From contig OY759217.1 of NCBI GenBank assembly GCA_963662175.1, forward strand, positions 17,052,562 to 17,116,561: a stretch of DNA of 64,000 nucleotides. Reading direction: 5' to 3'. The notes under the pieces are model-generated. The model searched no databases, was not told where the DNA came from, and saw only the letters and a program-made list of their open reading frames with translations. Shown one piece after another: positions 37,730-51,233 of this stretch (positions within the stretch are counted from its first letter, which is position 1; every line of letters starts with the position of its first letter). A program made the translations under genes and the position numbers. This DNA comes from Aradus depressus. Its lineage: Eukaryota > Arthropoda > Insecta > Hemiptera > Aradidae.

Positions 37730-40700
37730 CTCCAGTTTTAATCCTAACTACATTTTTAATTGTAAAATTATTTAGTCCCTTCTTTTCAGTCCCCCCTCTT
37801 GCCAAATTTGTAAATTAACTTATTTAATCCACCCCTGTCACATTTGTACCTCATTAGTGTCTTGACTGATGCATTGACCATAAGGCCAAAAAGGGAAAAA
37901 AAAAAAATGAATGTCAACAATATCTTTTCCATGCTAGTCAGTAATTCATTGAAAATAACAAACTTTCCTTCTTTTCTAACGAGTTGTTTTTACCTCCTTT
38001 ATTCTCATTATTATTTCAGGAAAAACTAATTATCAACATTATTAAAGCAGTATGGACGTATCAGCTGAACCATTAGGGATCATTGATGATTTTGAACTTT
38101 CTAGACTGTTATTTAAAATTTAAATTAGACTATGCATTCAAATTTCTAATTTTAGTTTATATGCAAAAAAAATTGAGATACTGAGGAAAGGTTATGTCTT
38201 CCGAAACGTTGTTTTGTTAATATGATTTAAGTCGACTAACTAGAAAAAAATTGGTAAATAAATAGTTGAAAAAAAATTACTAAAAAAATAAAAATGTTCA
38301 TAATTAAAGAAAAACCATCCTTGTCTTTTTTAATTTATGTAAAACACAAAAAATCGCAGCGCAAAGAATATAGTTTTGTCAAAGAATGGTCTAGAAGTGT
38401 CATGAAGGATAGTGATTATCCTGAGCAACGCCCTGGGCGCTACAGCTATTATATGAAATAAAACTTTCGCAAGAAATAATTACACACTTCAGACAACAGT
38501 GAAACTTGACTGGAAGGTTAATAAATGTCGAACGTTTTGATTTTGCTACAAATATGCACATTGTGTGAGATTCTAGGAGAAAAAGAACAAATTTATTACT
38601 TCACCTGGAGGAAAGTAACGCTTCATATAATTATATTTTATATATTATTATATGTAATATATTTTCTTCTATTTCCAGAATTCGAGCTTAGAACAAAACA
38701 TTCTTCTAAAATTTGCTCAATTTAAACGTATACAGACAAAATCTTGTTAGGATGCATTCCACCGGACGGGAATCAAAACGAAACGGGAAATAACCACGTC
38801 CCACTGGAACGGAATAGGTGGAACAGTTCCGTGGTTTGGCTGGAACAGCCCATCCTTATTGGATCCACACATGACTAACTGAGATTGATAATATGTAATA
38901 TCTTATATATTTATCAAATATATAATATCTTATATATTTATTAAATTTATGATATGTAATATATTTATTAAATATCTCTGGTGTTTGGGCAAAAGGGCTT
39001 AAGTCAGAATAAGTCTTGTGATCCAAAGGACAAGTGCATTTAAATATTTTTACCAAATGTAGCTCATTGTTGGAATATTTTACTTTGTTTATATTTAATA
39101 CTTTCATTGAAATAATATTTCAAGTAACGTAAATCTGTTTTACCTGTTTTGCAGGAATTTTTCAAACCTTCAGAAATTCCCTTTCTAAAATTCAGATTAG
39201 CTGATTTAAGCTCTTTTTCCCAAACACCCGAGATATATAATATGTAATATAATTTATTTAATATATAATATAATGTATAAAATATTAATATTATTACATA
39301 TATTTATTAAATTTATAATATATTACTTTCAGTCAACTGTTTATTGTTAATATATATATATATTAGATATATTATGTAGATGGACCACTCTTAACGACTA
39401 GTTCAGAACACAATATAGCGAAATGGACCAACCAGAACATATTCTAGTTTACCTTTTCATATACACAAGCTTAACGCATCAGGAAAATAAAAAGACAATT
39501 TTGAACTTACACTGATTATATAATATATTATTCACAAATAACAAGTAAACCTGATGTAATTGATTATTTAAAGAAATCCTTTTAATATATAAAAATGTTT
39601 TTTTAAATTATTACAAGAAAATAAAAACACGCAATAAAACAAGACCTTAAATTATTAGACTACTTATATTAATAACTTAATTTTTTTGATGGCAGTTTTT
39701 CATACATTTACTTCAATAAATATTCTAAAGTAAAATGTTTATTTTTTTTCACTTATTAATTTATCCGGGAATTTTAGAAGTGTAGTTCTGACCATCACTA
39801 CTTCATAATGTCCCACAAATGCAGTCATTTTACAAAAAAAAAAGTAAAACATTGTTATTTATTAATCTTTTTGTAAAATGTTGTTCAACGAAGTAAAAAA
39901 AAATTATAACAAATTAGTTTCAAAAATGTAAAAATAACTATCTATTATTCCTTCACCATTGCTGTGGCGGTGTTATCAAGAATCTCCGAGGTATCTTACG
40001 ATAATGAGTTAATACAAACAAATAAACAATAAAATATAAACCTGTTTTTAATAGTCTTAAAATTAAAATATTATCAAGAAAAGTGGGGGAGAATTATTGA
40101 TAGTTTGCCCTATTGGAAACCATCGGTAGTATTTTAAGTTGGCAATTTGTATCCGAATATCTACATGTGGTGTGGAGTAAAGACATTAGAATATAGACGG
40201 CAGGCTCTGTGGTCTTACATTGGAATGAGGTTTAAGGAAAGCTGAAGGCAACGTTACAATATCTGAGGAAAGAAAAACCTATCAACAAAATGTTTGAAAA
40301 TGTGAAAAGACTTAAAAACTAAACATACCTAATTAGTGAAATATCTGGTGTCTTTATAAAAAATATAATTTTTTCTTAATCTAGGAGTTTTTGTTTTGTC
40401 AAGTCAGGGGCTGCAGGCATGGCTTGCTCACCAGGAGAGAAACCACCACTTTTCTGTGCAACTGCATAAATGCAGTTTCTCCTTTTTTATTTATTTATGA
40501 AAATCCTTACTGTTATGCAATATCGTATTAATATCAATTTGCATTCATTAGTTTCGCGTCAAATGGAGTAAACTTTAACTCTAGGAGGGGAATAACTATC
40601 TTTCAGGGAGCAAAACAGACAAATATTCTGCCATCCTTTTTACGATTAATGAAATAACAGTTTTTTGGTTATTACATAATTTTTTTTATTATTATCAACA

Positions 40701-41340
40701 CTTTGTATTTTGTTGTTTCAAGTCATAATTCCACTTTTCCATTTTTTTTTTCTCGCTGGAAACTTTCGAGTGCGAAGAATTGTCATGGATCTGGGTGCAT
40801 TGGCCGACTAAGAAAAATGTACAAACAGGAAAGGCACTAAATTTCACAAGAGCTCACATTACCGTTATTTCTAACTAATTTATGTTTTGAATTCCTGCCG
40901 ACAAGTTAAAGGCACATTTTACGTTATTCATTTAAATAAAGTAAGGAATCATGAAAAATATATGAGCATGAGATAAAATTGAAGCGCTACGTGAATTAGT
41001 TGTTCATTTATGCACTTTAAATGTAATTATATATAATAAAAATTCATATATAATGAATATACATATGAAAATGTATATATAATAAAAATTCATCTTTTTG
41101 CCAATACTAAGTCTCCGAAGAGAATGCACGCCCATGAGGCTGGTCAAGGAGGATGTACTCTGTACTGTTATAATAAGAAAACGACTGACATTTTGGTAAC
41201 AGATTGCAGAATGCCAACCTCGTCTGTACTATAACGGACGACAGTAAACCTCTCCACTAGGATTTGCTTCTAAATCAAAGGGTGGCTTCTTTTCTACAAT
41301 TTTGTGGTTTGGTTCAAGTCTACATAATCAAAATGCATAA
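37730..41340. other. AT-rich intergenic stretch downstream of the methyltransferase gene
   Basis: Mainly A/T-rich simple sequence, with TATAAT-type repeats at 38880-39370. A GC-richer fragment at 38755-38850 (GGATGCATTCCACC) may be an old MITE. No gene seen. Confidence 0.5.
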
Positions 41341-41346
41341 TGTGAT

Positions 41347-44300
41347 TCAGGTCGTTGTACTTTTGCTACTTTTCCAATCATCTACCTCCTTACGAAACAT
41401 CTTTATCACTTCATCATTGGTTCGACAACATCCGCCAAGGTACTTTATTCCCAAATCTAACCATTCTTGAACATAGTCAGAAAAATTTACTTTACCATCA
41501 TCGCTCCATCTGTAAAATATAAAAAAGTTTTTTATTACTTTTAACTGATTATAATAAAAACTAAATATTACACTTTCCCTTATTTAGGCTAAAGAATTAC
41601 ACAAGTTAAAACCAAATTTCCCGATTAAATGTATAACGACAATAAACTATTTATATACCTATATATATTTCGTTGCGACGCGAAAACATTACTTTCAAAT
41701 AGTTCCATTGATTCTTTGAGGCGCTATAACTTTGGCCCTATTGGTACTATCTCTGATATAAATCTGAGGACTTACTTGTGATTGGGAATTTAATAAAAAA
41801 CATTTTTGGTAAACATCCAATTTTTTTTATAGGACTAACCGTTTTCGGGTTAATCATGGAATCGTCAAAAATTCATGTGTTTCAAAACGACTTTTAGGGT
41901 GGTCTTCGGCATGTATCTCGAAAACTGTGACTTATTCAACCCAAATTTCAAGTTTACAGCTACAAACGTTTCTGCAAAAGCGCTCACAACTTATCAATCA
42001 CATACAGGCATCATCAAGAAAATGGTCAAAACGTATTCAGACTAATTGAAACGTGGAAATCTTTGTCTCGGATTTTCACACGATTACCATATTTTCTTAT
42101 ACTATAGGTATAAGAAAGTAAACATGAAAATAGGAAAGTAATATATATGTATAACATAAAAACGTTTAAATGTTTAATACATATATGCTAATTTTCATTA
42201 TAATTTCAGTATAATAGCAATATTAGGGCCGATATTGTAGAAATCCTGGCGGGTCACTAAAGAAATACAGTAGAAGTTAGTCACTTAGCTTGGACAGTGG
42301 ACTTACACAAATTTGCATCATGCAGGCTCTCAATATGCTTTATTCATATTAATTGACTTCACTGTCCAACTGAGGTGTACAAAGTGTAAACAATTCTTAC
42401 CTGGCCAAGGATGCATCGTAACTTTCTCCTGTGTTTGGGTATGCTATAAATGGTATTTGTGGATGTTTGGTTTTCAGTTTTAGCAGTAGCGGGGTGACTA
42501 AAGATGGATGAAAACAGTTGGCTCCAATGGCAACCAGCTGATTCGACTGTTGCCAACATTTCAAAGCCACTTCGCAGAAATTCTCTCCATTGCTAATCTT
42601 TTCAGGATCCTGAATACAGAATATAAGAAACCATAAAGTAACCTTCTTCACGGAAAATATCTTTGATGGAAATATATCAAAGTCATCCCATAAGTAATGT
42701 TGGTTTTTAGAATGTATTTATATTGCTTATTGTATTAGGTCTAACCCTTCTATGGTTTGTGTTCAAACAGAGTAATAGCTCAATTTTTCATTTTATTATG
42801 CTGGGTTAAAAACAGATTTTCTCTCTAGTTTACATTTTGAAATGAAAGTGACACGTGAGCATCTTCGGAGTGTTATGGTGTAGGCGTTAAAAAAAGGCGA
42901 CATTGCGACTTCCACATATCGAAAAGTGGTCGAAATTTATGGAAAAGGGCACATTAGTAAGACAGTGGCTTACCCCCGGCAAAATGCAAATCGCTAGAAG
43001 AATCCCCCATCCGCGGAAGATGTTATTGTCTGTTTAGTATGATATAGAAGTAATTGTCCATTTTAAACATAACCAGACCGTTACAAAAGAGATCTATTGT
43101 GAGTGGAGTTTTATTCCACCAAGACAATGCGAGGCCTCGTTTTGCAAGAGATCATAAAACAATATCGGTTAGGGAATTATAAAACAGCCATCGTACTCTC
43201 CACCCGTAACACACAGCCCTTCAGATAACCATCTGTTCTGGAGTCTCCAGATGACATTACTTATGGAATGATGACCTAGTACTTTTGCAACTTATGTTTT
43301 TGTAACTTATTAATATACAATATAATATATATGTTATTTTTATTTATCATATGAACATCAAGTCGGGGGTATTACATTTATGAATTTAAGATCGGCCTCT
43401 TGATTTATTTTTTCTAATTGATGGGAGGCCAGTCGTTGAATGTGAAACACTTTTATAGTAACTATACATAATATTATGTTATGCTTTATCTTTGGATACA
43501 AACATGGTAATCATTGTGTGATAAGGTAGAATATTAATTATATACAGAATGTACCAGAGGTCGGCATTCAAGTGCCATTCAAAATAAAATAATAAATAAA
43601 TCTCTTATCTCTATATGAAACCGAGGGCTCATTTTGAGGTCTTGGGATCCGGCTCAGGAAATGTACTCGATTTTCATCACTGTTCCACATGATATTGATG
43701 CTTGTGTCTAATTCGGAAATCAAAGTATCATTGTCCTTACCCTGATGGAGAAGGAGAGCCAAGCCTTAGCCTGAGGGAACTCCTTGAGCAAATGAACGAG
43801 GGCCAGTGCCTCTATAGAGCAGGGTATAGTCTCTATAGCGAGGAGGTCCGCCCCCGCCTCTAGCAGTGCCTGTACCCTGGGTCTGTGCCACCCCATCAGC
43901 TCTTCTCTGGTCACTTTGTCACTGTAACTCCCTGTGTACTCGGATCCGTCGTGTAAACATGCTCCATAAGGGCCTACAGAGCCTGCCACCTTCACTTCAC
44001 CTACAATTATATAAGAACAATGAATAACTTATTGCTCTGTATTACTTTATTGCAAGTTCATAAAGAAAAGTTTCAGAGAGAATAGAAAAAAACTCTACTG
44101 ATTAATTAGGGCGATAGAAAAACAGGGAACGAGGATGGAACGGGAGAAAAGAGTGCAGTTTCCACCCCTTCCATGAATCAAGACAAAATAAATTATTCCA
44201 TAATAAAAACTGTCAGGTTTACAGTTTATCGCACTGGCCCATTGTACTGGACATACCGGACTTTCATCTGCCATGAGGCAGCTTTATAAAATTAATTACT

Positions 44301-47300
44301 TATTTTTCACATATAAGAGCGAAAATTTAATTTTGAAGAAATTATATTCCAAAAATGGCAACATTAGATGTATTCACTCCTTAAAATGGCCTTAGTTAGT
44401 TATTGTGATTCATGCCCGGACATCAACTAAGAAGTCATATCACCTACTACCATAGCAATATTTCGACGCTCTGGTGGAAATGAGCCCGATTCTACTATGG
44501 GAGATTTAAATGCTGTCTACCCTATATTATTATTCACTTACGGTAGGGTTCTTATACTAGTACCTGTACATTATAAAGGCTCGGGACCATCGCTTAACGA
44601 CCCATCCGAAGGGGTGCTCAAGGTTTTTCTCCCAGATAAAAAGGGCCTCGGCGGGGTTTCGAACCCGCTATCTTGAACTCAGTAAGCGTAGATCTATCAT
44701 CCCACCACTAGTCAATTGCCGTTCAAATGTACTACTTACTAGTAGAATAAGAAATATCTGAAATTTAAATAGATAAAAAAATATTTGGGGAATCGAACAG
44801 AGACCGTCGTTCAACCCACACTTCTCCAAAAATATTCATAACTAATTTTTATAAATAAATAGTTTCTAGTGACTTCAGACGAAAGACAGAATACGGTGAC
44901 AACCTATAATAAGCCGGACTGCAATCAAACCTATAATTTCTTTCCTGCTTAAAAAAATCCTGGTAAATCTTGGGCTCTGATAAGTATTTGATAGATATGA
45001 TACAACTGTTGTTCTATTTACCTTGGTCTTTGCCAGCTAGGGTAATGCCTTTCCTTGCCAGATGGACAGACGATTTCATTATTTCGTACGCATCATCTGT
45101 ATCTATTCCCATGTAATTTTTATAGCCCTCTATTGAAGACTGGTAGGATCCTGTCGTGATTATGTCGGAGCCAGCTACAAAAATAATGTTAATTTTATTT
45201 TTACAATGAAAAACAAATGTTTGAACAACAAAAGGTATTACTTATATTTAATACATATCTCCAAAAATATGTATTATATAATATATTATTTGAGATGTAT
45301 GTAAAGTTTACTCTTTTCAGACTGCATTCGTCATATTACCAGTTGTAACTGTGTTATTGTTCCCAATTTTAATTTCGATTATGCCGAACCCAGCGATACA
45401 AAACGATGTAAACTTTTTTGTTTAAACGTCAAAAAAATAGAAAACAAATACCACAGAAAATAGATAAATATAAATAGCAAAAGGTTTGTAGTGAGTTGAT
45501 TTTATTTATAGTGCCGTGTATTCAATGTGGGAGCAATCTTTGGAAGTTATTTGCTACAGGTTCCACCAGAGCGCACCGCTGAGAAGTGGCGACAGGCTTC
45601 ATTTGCCCCAATCTACTTTGTCTTGGGGGCCCCGAGGGGAGAAATCTTCATATTTTGATGCTAAGAACTACATGGAATGCATCTTCTTAGTCGGATCTAT
45701 CTCTTCTTGAGCGAACTGGTGTAACTGCTCTGGGTTTCTGTGCAAGCTTGGTAGTCATCTTATGAACGAGGTGTGACTCTCTTTTACTCTTCCTCAAACA
45801 TTGCCCTACAGACGTTTCAGAGATAATACATCCCATTTTTATTTAAGATAACAGTCATTACCAAACACCCCTGAATATTGCCTGAGTTTTAGAAACGTTG
45901 ACTATTAAACTAGAAAAAAACAGTCAATTATGCGCTTTATTTAAAACGCTTTGATATACACTTCGGAGGGTAAGATTTTATATCGTGTTCCTGCGTCGAT
46001 AGGGATCTTTGCGACATGGTGGTGGGTGGTGTTGGAGCGCCAGTTAGATGTGGCAAAATTTAGGAATGGCATTTGTTACTGGTAACATTAATATGGACTC
46101 GAACCCACAACCTTCATCTCTAGGCCTGTGAGTTCTTAAAAACAGAAAACAAAAACCTATATATAAAATTCTGTAACTAAAATTGTAGATTTTCCGTCAT
46201 TTACTAAACGTATTCCCAATTTCACAAAAAAAAAAAAAAAAAATGTAAACTCCAACTGGTGTACATATATTTTTAAGAACAAAACCGACCGCGTGACCTT
46301 CTGCCTGACTGAGTGTTGACCAGCCATCTCATCAAGAGACTGAAGCGGTGTTTTAGTTTGTCCATATTTCCTAGTTATGATGTATTTCATAGTTGGAAAT
46401 AACATAATAAACGTGAAAAAAAAAGGAGGCCACCGATCTGTATATGAAATTATACTCTTCAAAATATTGTTTTTCAAATAGTTCTAAATAATCCACACTG
46501 ACTTAAAACAATTACTAAAATTTTGTCATTGTCTGATAATTATGGAGATAAGAGCATGTAGAGAGAGTTTCCTTCTTTGATATTTGTTTTTCTGCAGCTA
46601 GATATGGTTTGCGAAGGTTGAACTATCACGCCAGAGTTGACTGTTGCGCTCAGTGTAGATAAAATTGTAGCATACACTCATGGCGGGTGCATCTCCATGT
46701 TTACAGTGAACCACTCCTCTCCAAGGCCATCTTGTCTCCCGGCCACACTTCAATATATTTTCATCATTTTATTGTTTTTCCCCCTCAAATTCATTTATAC
46801 TTCCTTTTGTATATTCATTTGTCTTTCCTTCGCAGTAGTCCCAAATATTTCAGAACATTTTGCTACTTAGGATAGGGGTCTTTAACGAGACATTGTAGAG
46901 GCTCGGGATCACCACTTAAGTGTCATCCGAAGGGTGGCGTGCTCAACGTATTTTCACCTCCCAGATAAAAACCTAAGGGCGTCGGCCGGGTCTCGAACCC
47001 GCGATCTTGAGCTCAGTAGACAAGGCCGCTACCTCTGAGCTACCGGCGCACTCATAATTTATCTGTCCTTTATATTAACATTTTTTTTGCCAATCAAAAT
47101 CTTCTTTTTACAAAACCTGCGCAACTTTTATATGTTTTAGTTAGAGTTTAGTTGATTTACTCTTAAAAATAATTTTTTTTCGTAATATGCCACCATAGTT
47201 TTCTCGTATATTATATTTTATTAATTTGAAAAATGTCAATTGTTGAAAATATATTTTTACATGGCACAAGCATAATTAATTAATTTAAAAAAAAAACTTT

Positions 47301-47492
47301 ACAATCTGATGAAGTTCATTTGAATAGTAATAAAATACCTTTGACAAAGTCTCTGTGGACGAGAGCACACTGATGAGGTGAGTCTGCCAGGAACTTGGCG
47401 GTCCAGAGAGGATCCCCATCCACCACCTGGTTCACATGCTCCAGCAGCTGAGTGGAGAAACCTCCATCCAGCAACTTCACTGAGTCCAACAT
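41347..47492 (-). CDS. Homocysteine S-methyltransferase, 5 exons, 312 aa, complete
   Basis: This enzyme family transfers a methyl group from S-methylmethionine or S-adenosylmethionine to homocysteine, forming methionine in the cytosol. Exons: 47492-47339, 45174-45022, 44000-43741, 42609-42401, 41509-41347 (stop TGA). Borders are GT/AG, phases agree, and the 939-base frame gives 312 residues, normal for the family (about 300-330). The N-terminus has the [10 protein letters not shown] motif; then come [11 protein letters not shown] and [20 protein letters not shown]. The zinc ligands expected for the family are all present: Cys221 in GANC and Cys286-Cys287 in LGGCCR. The ATG is the first in frame; a TAG lies four codons upstream. 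Intron 3 (42610-43740) carries a dead mariner copy. It resembles the MmuM/HMT group more than betaine-homocysteine methyltransferase; which methyl donor is used cannot be told from sequence. Confidence 0.93.
42678..43276 (+). mobile_element. Mariner-like transposon relic in intron 3 of the methyltransferase gene
   Basis: Inverted ends share CATAAGTAATGT (near 42688-42700 and 43250-43264). Broken plus-strand frames show a mariner N-terminus (REHLRSVMV, then [13 protein letters not shown]) and the second catalytic Asp motif ([17 protein letters not shown] at about 43106-43156). Several stops and frameshifts mean it is dead. Confidence 0.75.
44396..44700 (-). mobile_element. tRNA-derived SINE in a methyltransferase intron
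   Basis: Tail TTAGTTATTGTGATTCATGC at the left, through body to B box GGTTTCGAACCC; the far 5' head is lost. Confidence 0.82.
46868..47055 (-). mobile_element. tRNA-derived SINE, head half, in methyltransferase intron 1
   Basis: Runs from the GGGGTCTTTAACGAG segment to the head AGCTACCGGCGC with an intact B box (GGTCTCGAACCC on the plus strand); the tail half is missing. Confidence 0.78.
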
Positions 47493-47813
47493 CCTGTTAT
47501 ATTGCTAACTTAAAAAAAAAAAAAAAAAATGAGAAATTCACGACTGGGAAGAAGGAAAAGTAGCACACAATGAGGCAGGATATTGTGAAATTAGTAGCTC
47601 CCCACTTTCCAGAATCACCGATGAGATCACAGGAACCAAGAGCCGATAAAATAGAGTATTTTTTGAATTATTAAAAAATTAACTAAATATTTTCGTTCAA
47701 GGACAACTGTTGTTTAATATGTTTATTAATGTTTACTCATTTTTATTTTATTTTTTATTTTTATTTCGTAGCTAAGACTTGTATTGCCAAAAAAGAGAAA
47801 ACTTGGTGCAGGA

Positions 47814-48068
47814 GGGCACCGATAGCTCAGAGGTAACGTGCTTGCTTCCCGAGCTCAGAATTGCGGGTTCGAAACCCGACCTAAGCTCTTAGATGTTTTA
47901 TCTTGAAGGCAAAAGAACCTTGAGTTATGCTGTACGATGTCAGGTATTCGTTAAATACCCCTACTCTAGGTAAATGAATCTGGATAGGACTCCCTCTGTA
48001 GAGTCGGGCTCAAGTCCACCAGAGCGACGAAAGGAGCGCTCTGTTAGTAGGCGTTATGACGTAGTTAC
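47814..48068 (+). mobile_element. tRNA-derived SINE, degenerate
   Basis: Head GGCACCGATAGCTCAGAGGT with B box GGTTCGAAACC, shortened body, ends near GGCGTTATGACGTAGTTAC. Confidence 0.8.
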
Positions 48069-48174
48069 TATTAGACCCTATATGATTAATTATCAAGAGC
48101 GATTTGTGACAAAGGTGGTTCCAATATCAGTTTTGCACGTATCTATTCAATCGTATCGCTTGTTGTTGTTTGTT

Positions 48175-48400
48175 TTTGTGATTCATGCCTCGGCTTGGAC
48201 TACGAGGTCAGTCATATCTTGCTCTTTCATTACTCTGGTGGACATGAACCCGACTCTACTGTGAGAGTTGTAAATTGTTTCCTACCCAGGGTAGTACCTG
48301 ACATCGCTTAATATCCCATCCGAAAGATGACGTGCTCTAGATTTTTTACTTCTTAGATAAAAACAATCTCGAGTAGGTAAGCATGCCATCGGCGCTCTCT
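48175..48400 (-). mobile_element. tRNA-derived SINE, degenerate
   Basis: Tail-side ATTCATGCCTCGGCTTGGAC and body pieces up to CATCCGAAAGATGACGTGCTC; lies tail-to-tail with the copy at 47814-48068. Confidence 0.7.
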
Positions 48401-49014
48401 TAGCGTTTCTTGGTTTAAACAGTTAAGTCATCGATGTATATTGGAAACCACCCATTGGACATGATTCGGTTACTAACATCGGGATTTTACTATAAGATAA
48501 TTTACTTAAACAATACAGTAATTTAAGTAACAATAAAAAATAGTTCAGGACTACTTTTTACTATTCATATTTTGTACTACTTGGGTTATTATCGCCAATT
48601 TTTCTTTCTAACTTGTGAATACTGGAACTCGCCCGAAGCACTAAAGCCTGCCTCGTTTATTTAAATTATAGGTTCAAAGATTTCTTTCTTTCACAGATTC
48701 AGTAACATCTTATCTAATACATGATTAGGAAAAATACATTCTTTTGAGATATATTCTTGTGAGTATAAGTAAAATATCTATGTAAAGCAAAAATAATATA
48801 AACAATAAAAATATTTTTTTTTAAAAACGACTAAAGTAAACTGGAGATAAGTAACTATATATTTTTATATATGTACCTAACATAAAGTGTATGTAAATAA
48901 ATAAAACATTTAAAGGAGTTATTCTTTATAATTTCTTGAAATGTTTTATTTAATAAAATAAAATAAAATTTTTTTATATTAACATATTTAAAAAAATGTA
49001 AAATAATTACCTTT

Positions 49015-49260
49015 TAAGGCACCACTGTTGTTGGGGCGTTGTCAAGAACCTCAAAGGGATTGTACGATAATGAGTGTTGTGGTTTTAATGAAAAACCCTT
49101 GAAGAATCTTATCGAGAGTGATCCCAACAATATTATCAGTCTGTTTAAGTGGGGCTCTGGTCATTTACATTGTAAGGCTATCAAGAGAACATTCAATATG
49201 ATATGGGGTTGTGTTAGGCAAGGTACACAATGGAGCAAATATAAGATTTAAAAACAAATA
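49015..49260 (+). repeat. Unidentified coding-like repeat, also at 39943-40013
   Basis: A 70-codon frame (GLYDNECCGFNEKPLKNLIE) has no family I recognise. Its first 60 bases resemble 39943-40013, both ending TACGATAATGAGT. Probably a piece of an unknown transposon gene. Confidence 0.4.
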
Positions 49261-50047
49261 AAATTGGTTAAACAGGGAATGGGTTATTGTACTAGTTGAA
49301 AATATTTAGACTAGACAACCAAACCTAAATAATTCAGTAAGAAACTTGAAATCTTAACTAAAAATGACCACCAACCTTGACAGATAACCTCTCATGAACT
49401 TGTATTATTTTAGACAACTCAACAGAAACAAGAACGTTTAGTTTTGTTTAGATAATATTTACATAGTTCTTTTAAAAATACATAAACTCCAAATAACTTC
49501 ATGAAATGAATAATTATAATTTTCATAGCTTTTGTCTAGTCATTTAATGGTCTATTTTTTTTTTTTTTTTTCTTATCACCATTTTTTTTGTCTCAGCAGA
49601 GTTTTTTTCTCTGAATTTTTTTCCCGCTTACTGCAACATTTGACCCCGAATGATTCGATCAATGTTTCATTTTCGATTTTTACAATGAACCTGGGGAATA
49701 TGGTTTCATCATAACCTGATAAATCGTCAATGCTGAATATAGGATCAATGTTGTCTATCAGAGGAATTTTCCTACTACATTGTGGCAAATTACCTTTTTT
49801 TTATTAAATTAAAATAGAGAACTTATTATTTATATTGTCTACTTTCACAAAAATACATAACCAGTACCTCCCCTAAGTGTATTTATTTCTGTGGAATTAG
49901 ACAAAGAACCAATTCTTTGTTATTAGTTTTCCACTATATTTTTTTTCGTATAATAGAAAATGTTCAACCATGTTTTCTTATAATTTCACAATGGTACTCT
50001 ATGACTGGAAACTGGTAATATAAAGAATAATAGAAAGTATAATCCTG

Positions 50048-50370
50048 AGGGCTCCGGTAGCTCAGAGGGATCATGCTTGCCTTTTTAGCTCAAGATCGCG
50101 GGTTCTAAACCCGTCCGAGGCCCTCAGGTTTTTTATCTGAGATGAAAAAACCATGAGCACGCCGTCCTTCGAATGGGACGTTAAGCGATGGTCCCGAGCC
50201 AGGTACTCGTTGAAGATCCTTTACCCGAGTTGAATAAACTGAATAAAGGCTAAAATTAGGACTCCTATAGTAGAATCGGGGTCATGTCCACCAAAGCGAG
50301 GAAAGCGCTCTGATAGTAGGCAATATGACCATGTAGTTAGAGCCCGGGCATGAGTCACAATAACTAATTA
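50048..50370 (+). mobile_element. tRNA-derived SINE, diverged full copy
   Basis: Head GGCTCCGGTAGCTCAGAGGG, B box GGTTCTAAACC, body and tail CACAATAACTAA. No duplication noted. Confidence 0.85.
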
Positions 50371-50439
50371 AAGTATAATCTTTGAGGCTTATAACTGGAA
50401 AATAGTGAGTCGGGGGACAATATGGATGTACGTTGCCAT

Positions 50440-50810
50440 TATTTCACCGACGATTTTTTTTTTGTATTAAAATCTTCAAAATTTTAAATGGATCGATGGG
50501 TTTGAGGTTCTGAAAAAAACATTTTGAATATTATTTTTCTTCTTCATCAGGGTGAGTCCGCGTAACAGTACCAATACCCAAATCTATCATAAGACTGCGT
50601 AACTTTAACTTAATTGCTTACAATGCAGATCTAGAGTAGCCATTGCATAATTCTAATTCTAGGGGTCACTCCAATGAAATAATGGTCTCCGAGTTTTTGG
50701 GATAACGCTCCCACCCCCCACGGCCCGCCCATCAGGGGGTCGAAACACTCCGGTGAAAACTACATGAAAGTTTTGACCAATTACGTAACTTCCCCTGTAC
50801 ATAGTATAGA
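50440..50810 (-). repeat. Family B repeat, degenerate
   Basis: Carries TTTCACCGACGATTTTTTTT at the left and GACCAATTACGTAACTTCCC at the right. Confidence 0.5.
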
Positions 50811-50881
50811 GGGAAATGTTATGTAAACAATGGTCACTATGGCAACGGGTGGCGACGCAACGACTTTTTATATACCTATTA

Positions 50882-51222
50882 GAGGGCGCCGGTAGCTCAG
50901 TGGTATGCGTGCTTGACTTCTGAACTCAAGGTCGTGGGTTTGTAACCCGACCGAGGTCCTTAGTTTATTTTATCTGGGAGGTAAAATAAACTTAAGCATG
51001 CCGTCCTTCGGATGGGAAGTTAAGCGATGGTCCCGAGCCTGTACGATGTCAGGTACTCGTTAAAGACCCCTATCCTAGGTGAATAAAAATTTAGGGTAGG
51101 CAAAATTTAGGACTCCCACAGTATCGTCGGGCTCATGTCCACCAGAGTGACGAAAGAGCGCTCTGGTAGTAGGCGATATGACCTCGTAGTTAAAGCCCGG
51201 GCATGAGTCATAAAACCTAACC
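50882..51222 (+). mobile_element. tRNA-derived SINE, near full length
   Basis: Complete head, body and tail AAACCTAACC; duplication TATACCTATTA at 50871-50881 and 51223-51233. Little diverged, so recent. Confidence 0.92.
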
Positions 51223-51233
51223 TATACCTATTA

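Noticed and set aside
43568..43762. Extension of the methyltransferase exon past 43741
   Set aside because: It reads through a consensus donor (GTAAGG); splicing at 43741 to 42609 keeps the family sequence in frame.
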